Of a DNA stretch of 32,418 nt, positions 16,395 through 25,155 are shown one piece after another. Position 1 is the stretch's first letter. The number at the start of each line of letters is the position of its first letter. The translations under genes were made by a program, and so were the position numbers. The notes under the pieces were generated by a model. It was not told the DNA's origin, did not search any database, and saw only the letters and a list, made by a program, of their open reading frames with translations. The stretch is from Spirosoma fluviale (GTDB taxonomy: Bacteria > Bacteroidota > Bacteroidia > Cytophagales > Spirosomataceae): positions 1-32,418 of the forward strand of contig CAMCXW010000026.1 of the NCBI GenBank assembly GCA_945883625.1, in the 5' to 3' direction.

Positions 16395-17465
16395 ATGGAA
16401 AGATTACATAAATGGGTATGGCTTGAAAATACTGCTTTTGATTTACTCGCGTTTTTGGGAGTTTTACTTGTAGGGATTTTAATTCGCCGTTTTATTTCCA
16501 ATTCGTTTTCTAAACTTGTATACCGATTCATTCCTGTAGAATCGGTCTCTATTCAAGATTGTATTCAGTTATTACGGAAGCCCTTTGAGTTATTGCTCTT
16601 TTGGGTATTCCTCTATCTGGCATCTCAAAACTTACATATACCACAAACCTGGAATATCGCGTCAATAGATAAATTTGGCCTATTATATTTAGTCAAAAAG
16701 ACCTTTGAAACAACGCTTATTCTTTCTTTCACATGGGTAATCATTCGCTTAATGAAAGTGGGTATTTTGGTCGCTCAAGAAAAATGGAAGGGGGTAGGCG
16801 AGAAAGCAAAACAGCAATTCATTCCGTTTATAAACGACCTATCCATGGTCTTTATTATCACCGGTGCGAGTTTTGTTTTACTCGGTCGTATTTTCGAAGT
16901 AGATGTAGTTGCCTTAATTACAGGGGTAGGTTTAGGTGGTTTAGCGCTTGCTTTGGCCGCAAGAGAAACGCTCGAGAATCTATTTGCGTCGTTTACTATT
17001 TTTTTAGACCTACCCTTCGTAGTTGGTGACACGATCCAAGTTGGCACAATCTCTGGCGACATCGAAAAAATTGGCTTTCGTAGTACGCGCCTTCGAGGCG
17101 TGGATGGAAATTTAATTGTGATTCCAAACCGATTGCTTACATCACAGTCCCTTGAAAATTTGACAGATCGCGAATTCCGTCGGGCTAAATTTACCTTAAC
17201 CTGTGACCTTCAAACGCAAACGAATCAAATTGAACCTGCCATAGCAGCTATTGAGAAAACGATTCTCGAGGATGCTTTATGTAAAAAGAAAGCACCTAAA
17301 GTTGTGTTTGAGGGATTCGGCTTGTACGCGCTGGAAATCAGCGTAACCTTCTTCGTACAAACGAAAGACTTTGCTAAATTCCAACTAGTGAAACAAGAAA
17401 TCAATTTGCAAATTCTACAAATTCTAGAGGCTAATCAAATCAAATTGGCGAGTAGCGTGAAATAA
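16395..17465 (+). CDS. MscS-family mechanosensitive ion channel
   Basis: The 356-residue protein has membrane helices near residues 15-32, 65-80, 107-125 and 150-170. The pore-lining helix is rich in Gly and Ala (VVALITGVGLGGLALALAAR, about 173-192), followed by the conserved beta domain FASFTIFLDLPFVVGDTIQV and VIPNRLL. Such channels open on membrane stretch to release solutes after osmotic downshock. The C-terminal alpha-beta domain is complete. It is transcribed from a divergent region shared with the outer-membrane protein gene and ends 34 bases from the convergent leuA-type gene. Confidence 0.92.
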   Translation: MERLHKWVWLENTAFDLLAFLGVLLVGILIRRFISNSFSKLVYRFIPVESVSIQDCIQLLRKPFELLLFWVFLYLASQNLHIPQTWNIASIDKFGLLYLVKKTFETTLILSFTWVIIRLMKVGILVAQEKWKGVGEKAKQQFIPFINDLSMVFIITGASFVLLGRIFEVDVVALITGVGLGGLALALAARETLENLFASFTIFLDLPFVVGDTIQVGTISGDIEKIGFRSTRLRGVDGNLIVIPNRLLTSQSLENLTDREFRRAKFTLTCDLQTQTNQIEPAIAAIEKTILEDALCKKKAPKVVFEGFGLYALEISVTFFVQTKDFAKFQLVKQEINLQILQILEANQIKLASSVK

Positions 17466-17488
17466 AAAAGGGACACTTGCGCGTCCCT
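17465..17488 (-). terminator. Rho-independent terminator after the leuA-type gene
   Basis: On the minus strand GGGACGC pairs with GTGTCCC (one G-U pair) around a GCAA tetraloop, followed by six T (complement of 17465-17470). The plus strand has no T run after the stem, so it mainly serves the minus-strand gene. Confidence 0.85.
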
Positions 17489-17499
17489 CGGATGGTTGA

Positions 17500-18639
17500 T
17501 TAACCAACTAACTCTTTCAGATCTTCATCATGAATCATTTTTCGGGCATCGGCCATCAAAATAAAGCGCGTATAAATTTTATCTAATTCAGGTTTTTCAA
17601 AATCAAATCCCAAGATGTTTAGTCGGTGGCGCAAGGCTGCCCGACCAGAACGTGAGGTCAATAAGATCGCGGAAGAAGGCACGCCCACATCCTCCGGATT
17701 CATGATTTCATAATTTTGCGCATGCTTTAAAAATCCATCTTGGTGAATTCCGGATGAATGGGCGAACGCATTGGCGCCAACAACCGCTTTGTTGGCCTGC
17801 ACAGGCATACCCATCAAATTCGAAACCAAGCAACTTGTTGGGTATAAATATTTCGGATTAATTCCTGTCGTATATCCCAAATCTTTGTGAACATTTAGGA
17901 TCATGGCAACCTCCTCTAATGAGGTATTTCCGGCTCGCTCTCCAATTCCATTGATCGTTACTTCCACTTGACGCGCACCTGCCTGAATACCTGCCATGGT
18001 ATTTGCCGTCGCTAATCCTAAATCATTGTGATTGTGCATGGAAATTGTTGCCTGATGAATATTATCAACATGTTCAAACAAATAAGTGATGCGATCAAAC
18101 ATTTGATTTGGCAAAAGATATCCAGTTGTATCAGGCAAGTTGACAACCGTCGCACCCGCTTTGATAACTTCGGAAGTTAATTTAGCAAGGAATGGTAAAT
18201 CGGCCCGACCAGCATCTTCGGCGAAGAATTCGACATCTTCAACGAAGGATTTGGCATACTTTACAGCCCACACCCCACGCTCGATAATTTCTTCGCGAGT
18301 TGAATTAAACTTATGTTTAATATGAACATCTGATGAACCGATTCCCGTATGAATACGCGGACGACGAGCCGATTGTAAGGCTGCTACAGCAGCATCTATA
18401 TCTTCTTTTTTGGCGCGCGTTAACGCACAAACGGTCGACTCTGTAACCGATTCAGCAATGGCTTTTACCGAAGCAAAATCACCAGGAGATGAAATGGGAA
18501 AACCAGCCTCTATGACATCAACGCCTAATTTTTCAAGCTCTCTAGCTACCTCAACTTTTTCCTCTCGGTTTAACTGACAACCTGGAACTTGTTCTCCATC
18601 TCGAAGCGTAGTATCAAAAATTTGAATGCGATTACTCAT
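17500..18639 (-). CDS. leuA: 2-isopropylmalate synthase, short form
   Basis: The 379-residue DRE-TIM barrel enzyme condenses acetyl-CoA with a 2-oxo acid. Visible motifs are FDTTLRDGEQ (8-17, with R13 and D14), the metal ligands H202 and H204 in MHNHNDLG, GIGERAGNTSLE (231-242) and HSSGIHQDG. It ends about 130 residues before a full LeuA and lacks the C-terminal leucine-binding regulatory domain. The neighbouring ilv genes make 2-oxoisovalerate, the LeuA substrate, so leucine synthesis is the best reading. Citramalate or homocitrate synthase are alternatives from the same family. leuB, leuC and leuD are not in the window. A spaced TAATTAGA motif lies upstream. Confidence 0.82.
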   Translation of the reverse strand: MSNRIQIFDTTLRDGEQVPGCQLNREEKVEVARELEKLGVDVIEAGFPISSPGDFASVKAIAESVTESTVCALTRAKKEDIDAAVAALQSARRPRIHTGIGSSDVHIKHKFNSTREEIIERGVWAVKYAKSFVEDVEFFAEDAGRADLPFLAKLTSEVIKAGATVVNLPDTTGYLLPNQMFDRITYLFEHVDNIHQATISMHNHNDLGLATANTMAGIQAGARQVEVTINGIGERAGNTSLEEVAMILNVHKDLGYTTGINPKYLYPTSCLVSNLMGMPVQANKAVVGANAFAHSSGIHQDGFLKHAQNYEIMNPEDVGVPSSAILLTSRSGRAALRHRLNILGFDFEKPELDKIYTRFILMADARKMIHDEDLKELVG

Positions 18640-18652
18640 GCGGCTTGTTTGC

Positions 18653-18778
18653 TAATTAGAGCGTAAAACTAAATTATTTTAGATTAGGAAGCAATTACGC
18701 GCATGAACACTAATTAGACTAATTAACTAGTTTTACTGAAAAAAAAGCACAATTACAGATTTTTTAACCATAATTAGA
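18653..18778 (-). promoter_or_regulatory. Repeated TAATTAGA motif upstream of leuA (possible operator)
   Basis: The 200-base ilvA-leuA gap is AT-rich and holds TAATTAGA at 18653-18660, 18711-18718 and 18771-18778, spaced 58 and 60 bases apart, plus a related TAATTAAC at 18720-18727. A small dyad CTAAA-N4-TTTAG lies nearby at 18669-18682. Regular spacing suggests sites for a regulator, but the low complexity makes chance possible. No full promoter could be assigned for leuA. Confidence 0.35.
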
Positions 18779-18839
18779 CACAAAAAAGATAAATAATCTT
18801 AAATACGATTTTATATTGGAGTGAAAAATTTGAAAAAAA

Positions 18840-19850
18840 TTATTCTTTTTGAGCAATTTTTGCGAATTCGCGAATTTCAGGGAAACGCTTCGGATCAAAA
18901 TTTCCTCCAGAAACTACACAAACAACAGTCTTGCCTTTAATTTCGGCTGCGATGGTGGATAAAGCAGCCACCGACAACGCTCCAGCGGGTTCAACGATCA
19001 TGCCATAAAATTGATACAAATCTAGCATAGTTTGACATAAATGGCTTTTTTCAATAGCTAATACACGATCGATTCGATTTTGAATTATTTCAAACGTTTT
19101 GTCACCCATGCGTTTAACCGCAGCGCCATCCACAAATGAATCTATTTCCTGTAAAACCACAGGAGCACCATGTGCCATGGCTACGGTCAACGATGCTGCT
19201 TTTTCTGGCTCAACAGCAATTAGACGCGTATTAGGAGATAAATAGTCGAGAATCAGGGCTGAGCCAGCGGCCAAACCGCCACCGCCAACAGCTAAAATAA
19301 GGTAATCAAGTGATTCAGGAACTTGATCTAAGATTTCAAGACAAACGGTGGCTTGGCCTGCAATGATATCAAAGTCGTCAAATGGAGGAATGTAGATTGC
19401 GTTATTCTTCGCACAAAAAGCGAGTGATGCTGCATACGCCTCGTCGAAGGTTTCGCCAATTAATTTAATTTTAACGCGTTCTTGCCCATGAAATCGAACA
19501 GCCTCCACTTTTTGCAAAGGCGTATTTTTGGGCATAAATATATAGGCTTGAATCCCCAAAAGTGCGCAGGCAAGCGCTACGCCTTGCGCGTGGTTTCCTG
19601 CAGAAGCAGCTACGATTCCTTGAGCGCGTAGTTCGACAGGAATACTTGAAATTTTATGGAAGGCACCACGAATTTTGTAGGATCGAACACCCTGCAAATC
19701 TTCTCGCTTCAAATAAATGTTTGCTCCGTACCGTTCAGACTGACAGGCTGCATATTCCAATGGAGATTCGCGAACGACCTTTTGGATTTGTTTAGCAGCT
19801 TGCTTGATTTCTTCGAGGCTTGGAACGTGATTAAGTTTGTTGAATTCCAT
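18840..19850 (-). CDS. ilvA: Threonine dehydratase, short form without regulatory domain
   Basis: The PLP enzyme converts threonine to 2-oxobutanoate, the first step toward isoleucine. The PLP lysine is in RSYKIRGAF (K59), substrate contacts are in SAGNHAQG (83-90), and the phosphate-binding glycine loop is AVGGGGLAAG. The protein stops right after VVSGGNFDPKRFPEIREFAK, giving 336 residues, so the C-terminal ACT-like isoleucine-binding domain of biosynthetic IlvA is absent. The next 200 bases show no remnant of it. Its size is that of catabolic TdcB or serine/threonine dehydratases, but the ilv context supports biosynthesis. I chose the ATG at 19850 because it gives the usual start and clears the upstream terminator. 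Confidence 0.88.
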   Translation of the reverse strand: MEFNKLNHVPSLEEIKQAAKQIQKVVRESPLEYAACQSERYGANIYLKREDLQGVRSYKIRGAFHKISSIPVELRAQGIVAASAGNHAQGVALACALLGIQAYIFMPKNTPLQKVEAVRFHGQERVKIKLIGETFDEAYAASLAFCAKNNAIYIPPFDDFDIIAGQATVCLEILDQVPESLDYLILAVGGGGLAAGSALILDYLSPNTRLIAVEPEKAASLTVAMAHGAPVVLQEIDSFVDGAAVKRMGDKTFEIIQNRIDRVLAIEKSHLCQTMLDLYQFYGMIVEPAGALSVAALSTIAAEIKGKTVVCVVSGGNFDPKRFPEIREFAKIAQKE

Positions 19851-19887
19851 GCCTTGTAAATGTACAAAAAACCAAAAGCCCGCCAAT

Positions 19888-19919
19888 AAAAAAAGTCGCT
19901 TGGATCATTCCAAGCGACT
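19888..19919 (-). terminator. Rho-independent terminator after ilvC
   Basis: AGTCGCTTGG (19894-19903) and CCAAGCGACT (19910-19919) form a perfect 10-bp stem with a 6-base loop, followed on the minus strand by seven T (complement of 19888-19894). It separates ilvDBNC from ilvA. Confidence 0.95.
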
Positions 19920-19939
19920 CCAATTAAAGCAAGTTAAAG

Positions 19940-20983
19940 TTAGTTGTTTTCCGGACGTAAGCTACGTACCGCAGCACCTGCTCTCCACATTTCCATATCT
20001 GCCATTTCTTTCAATTCAGCATCTAATTTCACGCGGTAATCCGGTTGAGAATTCAATGTAATTGAGCGCTCTGCTTCTGCTTGCGTTTTTACAGAGTTGT
20101 ATAATTTCTCGAATACAGGCTTAGTCGCGTCGCGGAAAGGTTTCCACCAATCCAAAGCACCACGTTGCGCCGTCGTAGAGCAATTGGCATACATCCAATC
20201 CATTCCATTTTCAGCTACTAATGGCATTAACGATTGCGTCAATTCCTCCACTGTTTCGTTAAATGCTTCTGATGGAGAGTGACCGTTCGCGCGTAACACT
20301 TCGTATTGTGCAGCGAAAATACCTTGGATAGCACCCATTAGAGTTCCACGCTCACCAGTTAAGTCAGACGTAACTTCTTTGTAGAAATCAGTTTCAAATA
20401 AATATCCTGAACCTACACCAATCGCCATAGCGATACACTTTTCACGTGCTTTTCCTGTTGCATCTTGGTATACAGCGAATGAAGAGTTCAAGCCTTTACC
20501 AGCTACGAACAAACGACGCAAAGATGTACCTGATCCTTTTGGAGCAGCTAAAAATACATCTACATCCGCCGGAGGAACGATTCCAGTTTTTTCTTTATAC
20601 GTAATTCCAAATCCATGTGAGAAGTAAAGCGACTTCCCAGCCGTCAAATATTTCTTAACCGTTGGCCATAATTCGATTTGAGCAGCATCCGAAAGTAAGT
20701 AACAAATAATCGTTCCTTTTTCCAATGCTTCTTCGATTTCGAATAAAGTTACACCTGGAACCCAACCGTCAGCAACAGCTTTGTCATAAGTTTTTCCTTT
20801 CCGTTGGCCTACAATCACATTCAGACCATTGTCTTTCATGTTAAGCGCCTGACCTGGACCTTGAACGCCGTAACCAATTACTGCGATTGTTTGATCAGCT
20901 AATACTTGTCTAGCTTTCTCTAAAGGAAACTCTTCTCGTGTTACGATGTCTTCAACAACTCCACCGAAATTAATCTTTGCCAT
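19940..20983 (-). CDS. ilvC: Ketol-acid reductoisomerase
   Basis: The 347-residue enzyme converts acetolactate and acetohydroxybutyrate to dihydroxy acids with NADPH and magnesium. The nucleotide-binding loop is VIGYGVQGPGQALNMKDNG with GQRKGKTYDKA after it, then SHGFGI, VFLAAPKGSG and the metal-site region TSDLTGERGTLMGAIQGIFA. The family ends at about this length. The frame is open upstream into ilvN, but the start at MAKINFGG (20983) gives the normal N terminus, 32 bases after the ilvN stop. A strong terminator follows 20 bases after the stop. Confidence 0.96.
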   Translation of the reverse strand: MAKINFGGVVEDIVTREEFPLEKARQVLADQTIAVIGYGVQGPGQALNMKDNGLNVIVGQRKGKTYDKAVADGWVPGVTLFEIEEALEKGTIICYLLSDAAQIELWPTVKKYLTAGKSLYFSHGFGITYKEKTGIVPPADVDVFLAAPKGSGTSLRRLFVAGKGLNSSFAVYQDATGKAREKCIAMAIGVGSGYLFETDFYKEVTSDLTGERGTLMGAIQGIFAAQYEVLRANGHSPSEAFNETVEELTQSLMPLVAENGMDWMYANCSTTAQRGALDWWKPFRDATKPVFEKLYNSVKTQAEAERSITLNSQPDYRVKLDAELKEMADMEMWRAGAAVRSLRPENN

Positions 20984-21015
20984 TTTTTTGTCTTTTAATT
21001 TATAAACTTTTTCGA

Positions 21016-21549
21016 TTATACGATTTCCCAATTACCCTCGGGAAGAAATTCCACCAAACCTTTTTCCGTCTTACCTACAGCAATACGACCCGATTTGATA
21101 TACTCTAATATTTCCCACTTTTTCAAGTAGTTATAAAATTCACCTAATTCATCACCCGTTCCATTTTTCTCTACCACCACATATTCCAATCCCCAATGGA
21201 CCACTTTAGCATTCCAATCTAAATTAATCGTTTTCACGTCAATCGGCTCGCCACCAAGTGGCGTTGCCAACTTAAAAAGCGCAACTTCATTATATATAAT
21301 TTCATCATCTAAATAACCATAGACAGCTAGGACATCCGTTACTTTTCGGATTTGGCGCACCAACTTCTCTACGACATCCCGATTTTCATTTCGGATAACA
21401 ATCGTAAAACGTGAAACCCCGAGACGCTCTGTTTCCGAAACCGTTAAACTCTCAATGTTCAGTCGGCGACGCGTGAAAATGATCGTAATTCGATTTAATA
21501 AACCTACCGTGTTCGTGGTAAATACAGAAAGTGTATAATTTGTCAACAT
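21016..21549 (-). CDS. ilvN: Acetolactate synthase small (regulatory) subunit
   Basis: The 177-residue protein begins with an ACT domain (YTLSVFTTNTVGLLNRITIIF, about residues 5-80) with the Gly-Leu-Leu-Asn-Arg turn where branched-chain amino acids bind in this family, and a C-terminal small-subunit domain. It activates IlvB and makes it sensitive to feedback by valine. Its start lies one base after the ilvB stop, so translation is very likely coupled. With ilvA and leuA lacking regulatory domains, this is the only visible feedback-sensing protein in the block. Confidence 0.95.
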   Translation of the reverse strand: MLTNYTLSVFTTNTVGLLNRITIIFTRRRLNIESLTVSETERLGVSRFTIVIRNENRDVVEKLVRQIRKVTDVLAVYGYLDDEIIYNEVALFKLATPLGGEPIDVKTINLDWNAKVVHWGLEYVVVEKNGTGDELGEFYNYLKKWEILEYIKSGRIAVGKTEKGLVEFLPEGNWEIV

Positions 21550-21550
21550 A

Positions 21551-23302
21551 TTACTCTAGCCTCACATTGGTTACGGTACTGCCCGAAGGCACCATTGGGA
21601 AAACATTTCCCTCTTTTTCACATACAATTTCTAAAATATAAGGCGTCTCGGAATTCAATAGGGTGTCTAGCGACTCATTTAACAAACCGCGATCAGATAC
21701 TTTATGACCTTCAATACCAAAACCTTTGGCTATCATAATAAAATCTGGATTTTCTAATTCAACGAAAGAGTAACGACGTGCATGAAACAACTCTTGCCAC
21801 TGACGCACCATTCCTAAGAAATTATTATTCAGAATAATGATTTTAACGGGCAATTTACTTTGTGCGATTGTACCCAACTCTTGTAAAGTCATCTGGAAAC
21901 CACCGTCTCCAATCACAGCCACAACTTCGCGTTCTGGAACAGCTACTTTTGCCCCAAATGCCGCCGGTAGGGCAAAACCCATCGTTCCTGCTCCACCTGA
22001 TGTCACACTTGAATTCCTTTTCTTAAACCGATAATACCGGTTAGTCACCATTTGATGTTGACCTACATCCGTTACAATCACAGCCTCCCCTTTTGTCTTA
22101 TCAGACAACATGGCAATGGCTTCACCCATTTTAATTTGATTCCCATCATGAAATACATCTTTCAAGGTAATTTTTTCATATTCTTCTTTATCAAATGCGT
22201 CAAATTCCGCACGCCATTCTTTATGTTCCGCAGGCTTAATCAGCGGCAAAAGCGCACGCAAAGCGGATTTGGCATCACCTACTACCGGTGCATCTGCTTT
22301 TACGTTTTTATCAATTTCCGCTGGATCAATTTCAATGTGAACTACTTTCGCCTGTTTTGCATAGGTCGACAAATCTCCCGTTATCCGGTCATCAAAACGC
22401 ATACCAATAGCGATTAGCACATCGCATGAATTTGTTAATACATTAGCGCCGTAATTTCCATGCATACCGGGCCAGCCAACGAACATGGGGTGATCCGCAT
22501 CCATGGAGGACATGCCTAATAAAGTTGTCGCCACGGGAATTCCTGCTTTGTCAACTAATTCATTTAATTCTTTTTCTGCACCTGAGATAATGATTCCGTG
22601 ACCCGCTAATATATAGGGTTTTTTTGCCCCATTGATCAACTTAGCAGCTGCCTCTAAATGCTCCTTCTTCGGCTCGATACGTGGTTTATACGAGATAATG
22701 GATGTGCAAGGTGTGAATTTAAAGGGCTCCGTCATCATTTCAGACTGAGCGGTGCGTGTAATATCAATCAATACTGGACCGGGGCGACCCGATTCTGCAA
22801 TGTAAAATGCTTTGGCGATGATTTCTGGAATCTCGTTGGGATCCAACACTTGATAATTCCATTTCGTCACTGGCATGGAAATCCCCATTAAATCACATTC
22901 TTGAAACGCATCTGTACCGAGTAAATTTCCTTTAACTTGGCCCACAAGACATACTAAAGGCGTTGAATCCAACATCGCATCAGCAATTGGAGTAATCAAA
23001 TTGGTCGCTCCAGGACCTGAAGTTACCATGCAAACGCCTGCTTTATTCAACATACGAGCATAGCCTTGCGCGGCATGACCAGCACCCTGCTCATGACGCA
23101 CTAATATGTGCTTCAACCGATCTTGATAATCAAATAGCGCATCGTAGGTTGGCATAATCGCACCCCCCGGATACCCAAAAATAGTCGTAACCCCTTGCGC
23201 AACCAAAGATTCCATAATCGCCTGAGCGCCCGTCAAGAATTTTTTCTGGTCGGCCTGGTTCGAATCAGCAGTCTGAGTTTGGGTTTGTCCCATGGTATTC
23301 AT
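21551..23302 (-). CDS. ilvB: Acetolactate synthase large (catalytic) subunit
   Basis: The 583-residue thiamine-diphosphate enzyme joins two pyruvates, or pyruvate and 2-oxobutanoate, in the first shared step of valine, leucine and isoleucine synthesis. The cofactor-activating glutamate is E71 in VRHEQGAGHAAQGYAR. The diphosphate/Mg site is GDGGFQMTLQELGTIAQSKL ending in ILNNN, and the FAD-binding middle domain is present (IGMRFDDRITG). A Gln/Thr-rich N-terminal extension of about 20 residues precedes the core. ATG codons at residue 1 and 4 are both possible. It follows ilvD by 76 bases and precedes ilvN by one base. Confidence 0.96.
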   Translation of the reverse strand: MNTMGQTQTQTADSNQADQKKFLTGAQAIMESLVAQGVTTIFGYPGGAIMPTYDALFDYQDRLKHILVRHEQGAGHAAQGYARMLNKAGVCMVTSGPGATNLITPIADAMLDSTPLVCLVGQVKGNLLGTDAFQECDLMGISMPVTKWNYQVLDPNEIPEIIAKAFYIAESGRPGPVLIDITRTAQSEMMTEPFKFTPCTSIISYKPRIEPKKEHLEAAAKLINGAKKPYILAGHGIIISGAEKELNELVDKAGIPVATTLLGMSSMDADHPMFVGWPGMHGNYGANVLTNSCDVLIAIGMRFDDRITGDLSTYAKQAKVVHIEIDPAEIDKNVKADAPVVGDAKSALRALLPLIKPAEHKEWRAEFDAFDKEEYEKITLKDVFHDGNQIKMGEAIAMLSDKTKGEAVIVTDVGQHQMVTNRYYRFKKRNSSVTSGGAGTMGFALPAAFGAKVAVPEREVVAVIGDGGFQMTLQELGTIAQSKLPVKIIILNNNFLGMVRQWQELFHARRYSFVELENPDFIMIAKGFGIEGHKVSDRGLLNESLDTLLNSETPYILEIVCEKEGNVFPMVPSGSTVTNVRLE

Positions 23303-23378
23303 TCTATTTGGTTTTTAAAATCAAGGAAAGGCTAAATTAAGCCATCGCATGATAGAAAAAAAGGGTAATTATGATTTT

Positions 23379-25055
23379 TTATAAATCTGTCACACAGCCT
23401 AAACTCGCTGAGGCAACATTTTTGATATACTTCCGTAAAACGCCTGATGTATGCGGTGAAACCAATGGTTTCCACGCCTTCCGACGTTCTGCCAACTCCT
23501 CATCTGACACATGCAAAATGATTTTATTGTCAACTGCATCGATCGTAATCTTATCTCCATCTTTCACCAAGGCGATATTTCCCCCATCTTGTGCTTCTGG
23601 CGTTACGTGACCCACCACAAATCCGTGTGTGCCTCCAGAGAAACGTCCGTCGGTAATCATCGCTACCGAATTCCCTAAACCAGCTCCCATCAAAGCAGAG
23701 GTTGGCTTTAACATTTCGGGCATCCCTGGTCCACCTTTCGGTCCCTCATTACGAATAACGACTACATGCCCTGCTTTAATCTCTCCTTTGGATAAAAATT
23801 CCATCACATCTTCTTCACGATCGCACACTTTCGCTAGCCCCTCAAATCGCTCGCCTTCTTTTCCAGTAATCTTCGCAATGGCGCCTTCTGTGGCTAAATT
23901 GCCATACAAGACTTGAATATGTCCAGATGATTTCAATGCCTTCGATTTTGGAAAAATGATTTTTTGTAAATCAAAATCCAAATCTGGCGCATCCGCCAAA
24001 TTTTCAGCCATTGTTTTACCTGTCACAGTCAAACATTCACCATGCAAATAACCCTCTTTCCACAAATATTTTAAGATCGCGGGCATTCCCCCAATCGCCA
24101 AAACATCCTCCATGTAATATTTACCGGAAGGTTTCAAATCAGCCATCAATGGTGTACGATCTGAAATATCTTGAATGTCTTTTAAGTCAAATTTCACCCC
24201 CGCAGAATGTGCAATAGCCAAATAATGCAACACGGCATTGGTACTTCCACCTAATGCCATTACGACCGTCATCGCATTCTCAAATGCATGTCGGGTCATG
24301 ATGTCGCGCGGACAAATATTTTTCTCCAATAATACTTTCATCGCTGCACCGATTGCCAAACACTCTGCTTTCTTTCCTTCGTGCGTAGCTGGGTATGTCG
24401 AGGAATTTGGCAAAACTAAGCCCATTGCCTCCATGGAAGATGCCATCGTATTCGCTGTGTACATGCCTCCACAAGCCCCCGCACCCGGAATTGAATTCCG
24501 AATAACCCCTTCGTAATCTTCATCTGAAATGGTGCCCGCATATTTCTTACCCAGCGCTTCGAAAGCTGATACAATATCTAATTTTTCTCCTTTGTAGATT
24601 CCGGACCGAATGGTACCACCATAAACCAACATTCCTGGACGGTTCAAACGTGCTAATGCCATCATCGCTCCTGGCATATTTTTGTCACAACCCACGACCG
24701 CTATAACACCATCGTACCATTGTGCCCCCACAACATTTTCAATTGAATCGGCAATAATATCACGAGATGGTAAAGAATAACTCATTCCGTCGTTTCCATT
24801 GGTCATACCATCTGACACACCTATCGTATGAAAGATTAAACCCACCATGCCATTTTCTTGAATTCCCTTTTTCACATGAACCGATAAGCCATTTAAGTGC
24901 ATATTGCATGGATTACCTTCGTAACCGGTACTTGCAATACCTATCTGGGCCTTATCCATATCCTCGGCAGTTAATCCAATGCCATAAAGCATTGCTTTCG
25001 CCGCAGGATTTGTCACTTCTTGAGTTAAGGTTCTTGAGAATTTGTTTAATGACAT
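23379..25055 (-). CDS. ilvD: Dihydroxy-acid dehydratase
   Basis: The 558-residue iron-sulfur enzyme makes the 2-oxo acid precursors of valine and isoleucine. Cluster-ligand regions are visible as [20 protein letters not shown] and [14 protein letters not shown], and the C-terminal [14 protein letters not shown] is present. I moved the start to MSLNKFSRT (25055) because a strong promoter would begin transcription near 25071, which leaves no room for the upstream ATG at 25073. It is the first gene of ilvD-ilvB-ilvN-ilvC. The leader is too short for peptide-based attenuation. Confidence 0.95.
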   Translation of the reverse strand: MSLNKFSRTLTQEVTNPAAKAMLYGIGLTAEDMDKAQIGIASTGYEGNPCNMHLNGLSVHVKKGIQENGMVGLIFHTIGVSDGMTNGNDGMSYSLPSRDIIADSIENVVGAQWYDGVIAVVGCDKNMPGAMMALARLNRPGMLVYGGTIRSGIYKGEKLDIVSAFEALGKKYAGTISDEDYEGVIRNSIPGAGACGGMYTANTMASSMEAMGLVLPNSSTYPATHEGKKAECLAIGAAMKVLLEKNICPRDIMTRHAFENAMTVVMALGGSTNAVLHYLAIAHSAGVKFDLKDIQDISDRTPLMADLKPSGKYYMEDVLAIGGMPAILKYLWKEGYLHGECLTVTGKTMAENLADAPDLDFDLQKIIFPKSKALKSSGHIQVLYGNLATEGAIAKITGKEGERFEGLAKVCDREEDVMEFLSKGEIKAGHVVVIRNEGPKGGPGMPEMLKPTSALMGAGLGNSVAMITDGRFSGGTHGFVVGHVTPEAQDGGNIALVKDGDKITIDAVDNKIILHVSDEELAERRKAWKPLVSPHTSGVLRKYIKNVASASLGCVTDL

Positions 25056-25077
25056 AGGATTAAATTTTTTCAAACGA

Positions 25078-25110
25078 CAAATATACGCAATCCGATTTGT
25101 TCAAGCCAAA
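25078..25110 (-). promoter_or_regulatory. Promoter of the ilvDBNC operon
   Basis: On the minus strand TTTG (complement of 25107-25110) is followed after 21 bases by TATATTTG (complement of 25078-25085). Both boxes match fully. Predicted start near 25071 gives a leader of about 16 bases to the ilvD ATG at 25055. Confidence 0.75.
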
Positions 25111-25155
25111 GGATTGCCAAACAATATATGGCTAATCAAGGAAATTCAAAATAAT

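Noticed and set aside
17471-17488. Bidirectional terminator for the MscS-type gene
   Set aside because: The stem has no T run on the plus strand, so it is assigned only to the minus-strand gene.
22052-22417. 121-codon open frame opposite ilvB
   Set aside because: It is antisense to a complete, well-conserved enzyme gene and has no promoter or recognisable domain.
25055-25077. Leader peptide or attenuator before ilvDBNC
   Set aside because: The predicted leader is about 16 bases, too short for a leader peptide or T-box.
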